Shown here: piece after piece, positions 7,137 through 8,359 of the stretch
How positions within the stretch are numbered: position 1 is the first letter of the stretch
Layout of the letters: each line of letters begins with the position of its first letter
Assembly (NCBI GenBank): GCA_018262135.1
Contig: JAGTSD010000161.1
Location: forward strand, 1 to 8,359
Reading direction: 5' to 3'
From: Pseudomonadota bacterium
GTDB lineage: Bacteria > Pseudomonadota > Gammaproteobacteria > Competibacterales > Competibacteraceae
Length of the DNA: 8,359 nucleotides
Position numbers and translations under genes: made by a program
The notes under the pieces: model-generated
What the model was told of the DNA's origin: nothing
What the model saw: the letters and a program-made list of their open reading frames with translations, nothing else
Databases searched by the model: none

Positions 7137-7144
7137 CGCCGTAG
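7113..7144 (+). repeat. Four tandem GTAG-containing octamers
   Basis: The unit CGCCGTAG is repeated at 7121-7128, 7129-7136 and 7137-7144, with a first unit at 7113-7120 that has T for the first C. The last GTAG (7141-7144) is at the same time the head tetranucleotide of the REP that follows. The TAG of the third unit (7134-7136) is the stop codon of the large gene. Confidence 0.9.
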
Positions 7145-7173
7145 GATGCGGTGAGGTACGAACCGCATCGGTC
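7140..7173 (+). repeat. REP element (long-loop family), copy 2, left of RAYT
   Basis: Plus-strand order is GTAG (7141-7144), stem GATGCGGT (7145-7152), loop, stem ACCGCATC (7162-7169), then GGTC. The stems are identical to the other two copies. The middle of the loop reads GTA where the others read CTTG, so this copy is one base shorter. It lies in inverse orientation to copies 1 and 3. Confidence 0.87.
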
Positions 7174-7206
7174 GAGAAGCAGTACCGTTGATCGAATGTC
7201 CGCGCA

Positions 7207-7813
7207 ATGACCGAATATCGAAGAGCGCACATCCCCGGCGCAACCTGGTTTTTCACCGTGAACCTGGCCGAACGTCACGGGAACCGGTTGCTGGTGTCTA
7301 ACATCGATCTTTTGCGGCAGGTTTTCCGTCAGATCAAATCACGTCATCCATTCGCGATTGACGCGATGGTTGTTTTGCCCGAACACCTGCACTGTATCTG
7401 GACCCTGCCGGCCGGTGATTCCGACTACCAGACCCGATGGGCTCTGATCAAGGCGGGGTTCTCTCGTCAACCTACCCGCCGGGGAAAGAAGATCGCCAAG
7501 CCGTGTGCAGCGGGGCGAGCGGGGCATCTGGCAGCGTCGCTTTTGGGAGCATGTGATTCGCGACGAGCAAGATTTCACGCGGCGCGTCGATTACATTCAC
7601 TGGAATCCCGTCAAGCATGGCTGGGTGAGGCGAGTCGGGGACTGGCCCCATTCGAGCTTCCACGCTTACGTGCGGCGTGGTCTCTATTCACCAGATTGGG
7701 CGTGCGACCCCGATGCGTCCATCAACGGGGGGAATGACCCGACCGATGCGGTTCGCAAGCTCACCGCATCCTACGATACTCTTCAGCACCGCAGTTGGCC
7801 TGGCCGAATATAG
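7207..7813 (+). pseudogene. REP-associated tyrosine transposase (RAYT, Y1/IS200-like HUH), frameshifted
   Basis: The frame starting at ATG 7207 gives a typical RAYT N-terminus. The HUH metal-binding motif is H60-L-H62 in VVLPEHLHCIWTLP, followed by [13 protein letters not shown]. After residue Q88 (7468-7470) the family match moves to the +2 frame: [11 protein letters not shown], then [13 protein letters not shown], then [11 protein letters not shown] with the presumed catalytic Tyr129, then [15 protein letters not shown]. One extra C at 7471/7472 explains the break. Removing it would give about 201 residues ending at the TAG 7811-7813. Unrepaired, the first frame ends at 7737 without the catalytic Tyr, so the protein should be inactive unless frameshifting occurs. 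A sequencing error is the main alternative. The C-terminal ~25 codons run through the REP at 7741-7776 and overlap the end of the minus-strand peptidase by 31 bases, so the original C-terminus may have been shorter. No good ribosome site precedes 7207. Confidence 0.88.
7741..7776 (-). repeat. REP element (long-loop family), copy 3, right of RAYT
   Basis: Identical over 36 bases to 1989-2024, in the same orientation, with the GTAG head (complement of 7771-7774) facing right. It overlaps the C-terminal codons of the repaired RAYT frame and stops 6 bases short of the M23 peptidase stop codon (7783-7785). Confidence 0.88.
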
Positions 7814-8358
7814 TATCGTCCGGCTGGAGTCGGCGACACGCCAAATTGCTCTCGGGCCAGCCGGGCGAGTTCGGGAAACGGATTTTTCGGATTCCGGAAT
7901 CGCCGTCTGAACACACTGTTATAGTAATCCTCGGCGCCCTCCCCCTCGGCGAACGGGCACCAGATCTGATAATGGAGGTGAGGGGAACCGGCGTTGCCCG
8001 TATTCCCCAGGAGTCCAATCGGCAATCCCGGATAGACCGCATTGCCGGGCATGACAGAAGGGAAGCCCAGGAGGTGAGCGTAGTAATGGAAGTAGCCAGC
8101 AATGTCAACGATGACGACGTAATTACCACCATTGTGGCTGTTTCCAGCCCCAGGGGCATCATGCCTATTGCCAAGAACACACTGGTTAACCACATAGCCA
8201 ATAGTTGTACTCACGATGACCTCACCGAGGTGGCCGATGATATCGGTCGCTCCATGCGTGAACTCACCGTTTTCACCGCGTGACCAAGAGAAGCTATCCA
8301 TGAAATGGATTTCGTCAATTACGGGTGTTACCGGAAACCGGAACAGAACGAGTTGCAT
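7783..8358 (-). CDS. M23 family (LytM-type) zinc metallopeptidase, probably 5'-truncated by the window edge
   Basis: The visible 191 residues contain the M23 endopeptidase core. The first zinc-ligand motif is H35-x3-D39 (THGATDIIG); YYAHL follows with H95, then the GNTGNAG turn (118-124), and PHLHY with H127 and H129. In this family the zinc ligands are the first His, the Asp and the last His, and the enzymes cut peptide cross-links in peptidoglycan or act as envelope regulators. No signal peptide is visible. An ATG at 8358 is one base from the window edge and its upstream region is not seen, so the true start may lie further upstream with an export signal. The ~60 residues after HLHY are a species-type tail. 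The gene is convergent with the RAYT and overlaps its repaired 3' end by 31 bases; a REP sits just past its stop codon. Confidence 0.86.
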   Translation of the reverse strand: MQLVLFRFPVTPVIDEIHFMDSFSWSRGENGEFTHGATDIIGHLGEVIVSTTIGYVVNQCVLGNRHDAPGAGNSHNGGNYVVIVDIAGYFHYYAHLLGFPSVMPGNAVYPGLPIGLLGNTGNAGSPHLHYQIWCPFAEGEGAEDYYNSVFRRRFRNPKNPFPELARLAREQFGVSPTPAGRYYIRPGQLRC

Positions 8359-8359
8359 A

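Larger units (their letters stand above)
7113..7776. mobile_element. RAYT-REP module (REPtron-like): transposase gene between inverted REPs
   Basis: A RAYT gene (7207-7813, frameshifted) has an inverted REP on each side: 7140-7173 with its GTAG head to the left, and 7741-7776 with its GTAG head to the right on the other strand. The octamer array adjoins the left REP. In known systems the RAYT is a single-strand HUH nuclease that recognises REP hairpins through the GTAG tetranucleotide and is thought to spread them. RAYT genes are usually domesticated single-copy genes, so calling this unit mobile in itself is a hypothesis. Confidence 0.62.

Noticed and set aside
7113..7144. CRISPR-like array
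   Set aside because: The 8-base units are directly adjacent without spacers, and no cas gene is present.
7505..7813. Separate small gene starting at GTG 7505
   Set aside because: The residues are the conserved C-terminal half of a RAYT, and family similarity in this frame begins upstream of the GTG (about 7472). It is the displaced half of the frameshifted transposase.

Overview
The window is GC-rich, coding-dense bacterial DNA that looks gammaproteobacterial. The YajR-type transporter resembles the enterobacterial protein along its visible length, and the non-coding gaps hold REP palindromes and a REP-associated tyrosine transposase (RAYT), both common in Gammaproteobacteria. The taxon is an inference; no rRNA or other marker gene is present.

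Layout, left to right. (1) A minus-strand YajR-like major facilitator transporter runs off the left edge. (2) Divergent from it lies a small bacterioferritin-like protein on the plus strand. (3) A 333-base gap between convergent gene ends holds three kinds of palindromic repeat. (4) A minus-strand monofunctional haem catalase follows. (5) An AT-richer divergent promoter gap leads to (6) a very large plus-strand gene (1138 codons). It encodes a multi-pass membrane protein that I do not recognise, and it carries a palindromic repeat inside its reading frame. (7) Its 3' end runs into four tandem GTAG-containing octamers fused to a REP element. (8) A RAYT gene, broken by one frameshift, lies between inverted REPs. 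(9) A minus-strand M23 (LytM-type) metallopeptidase reaches the right edge.

The ferritin-like protein and the catalase form a plausible iron-storage and peroxide-defence pair: ferroxidase chemistry handles Fe(II), and catalase removes H2O2. They are convergent, so they are not one operon. The transporter, the large membrane protein and the peptidase have no evident pathway link to them.

The most interesting part is the repeat biology. One REP family (GTAG head plus an 8-bp stem) has three copies: two flank the RAYT with heads outward, and one lies 15 bases from the catalase stop. The latter and the right-flanking copy are identical over 36 bases although about 5.7 kb apart. A second, short-loop REP type forms an inverted pair between the ferritin and catalase genes. 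The GTAG tetranucleotide, known in E. coli as the RAYT recognition signal, is tandemly reiterated next to the left REP, and that array supplies the stop codon of the large gene.
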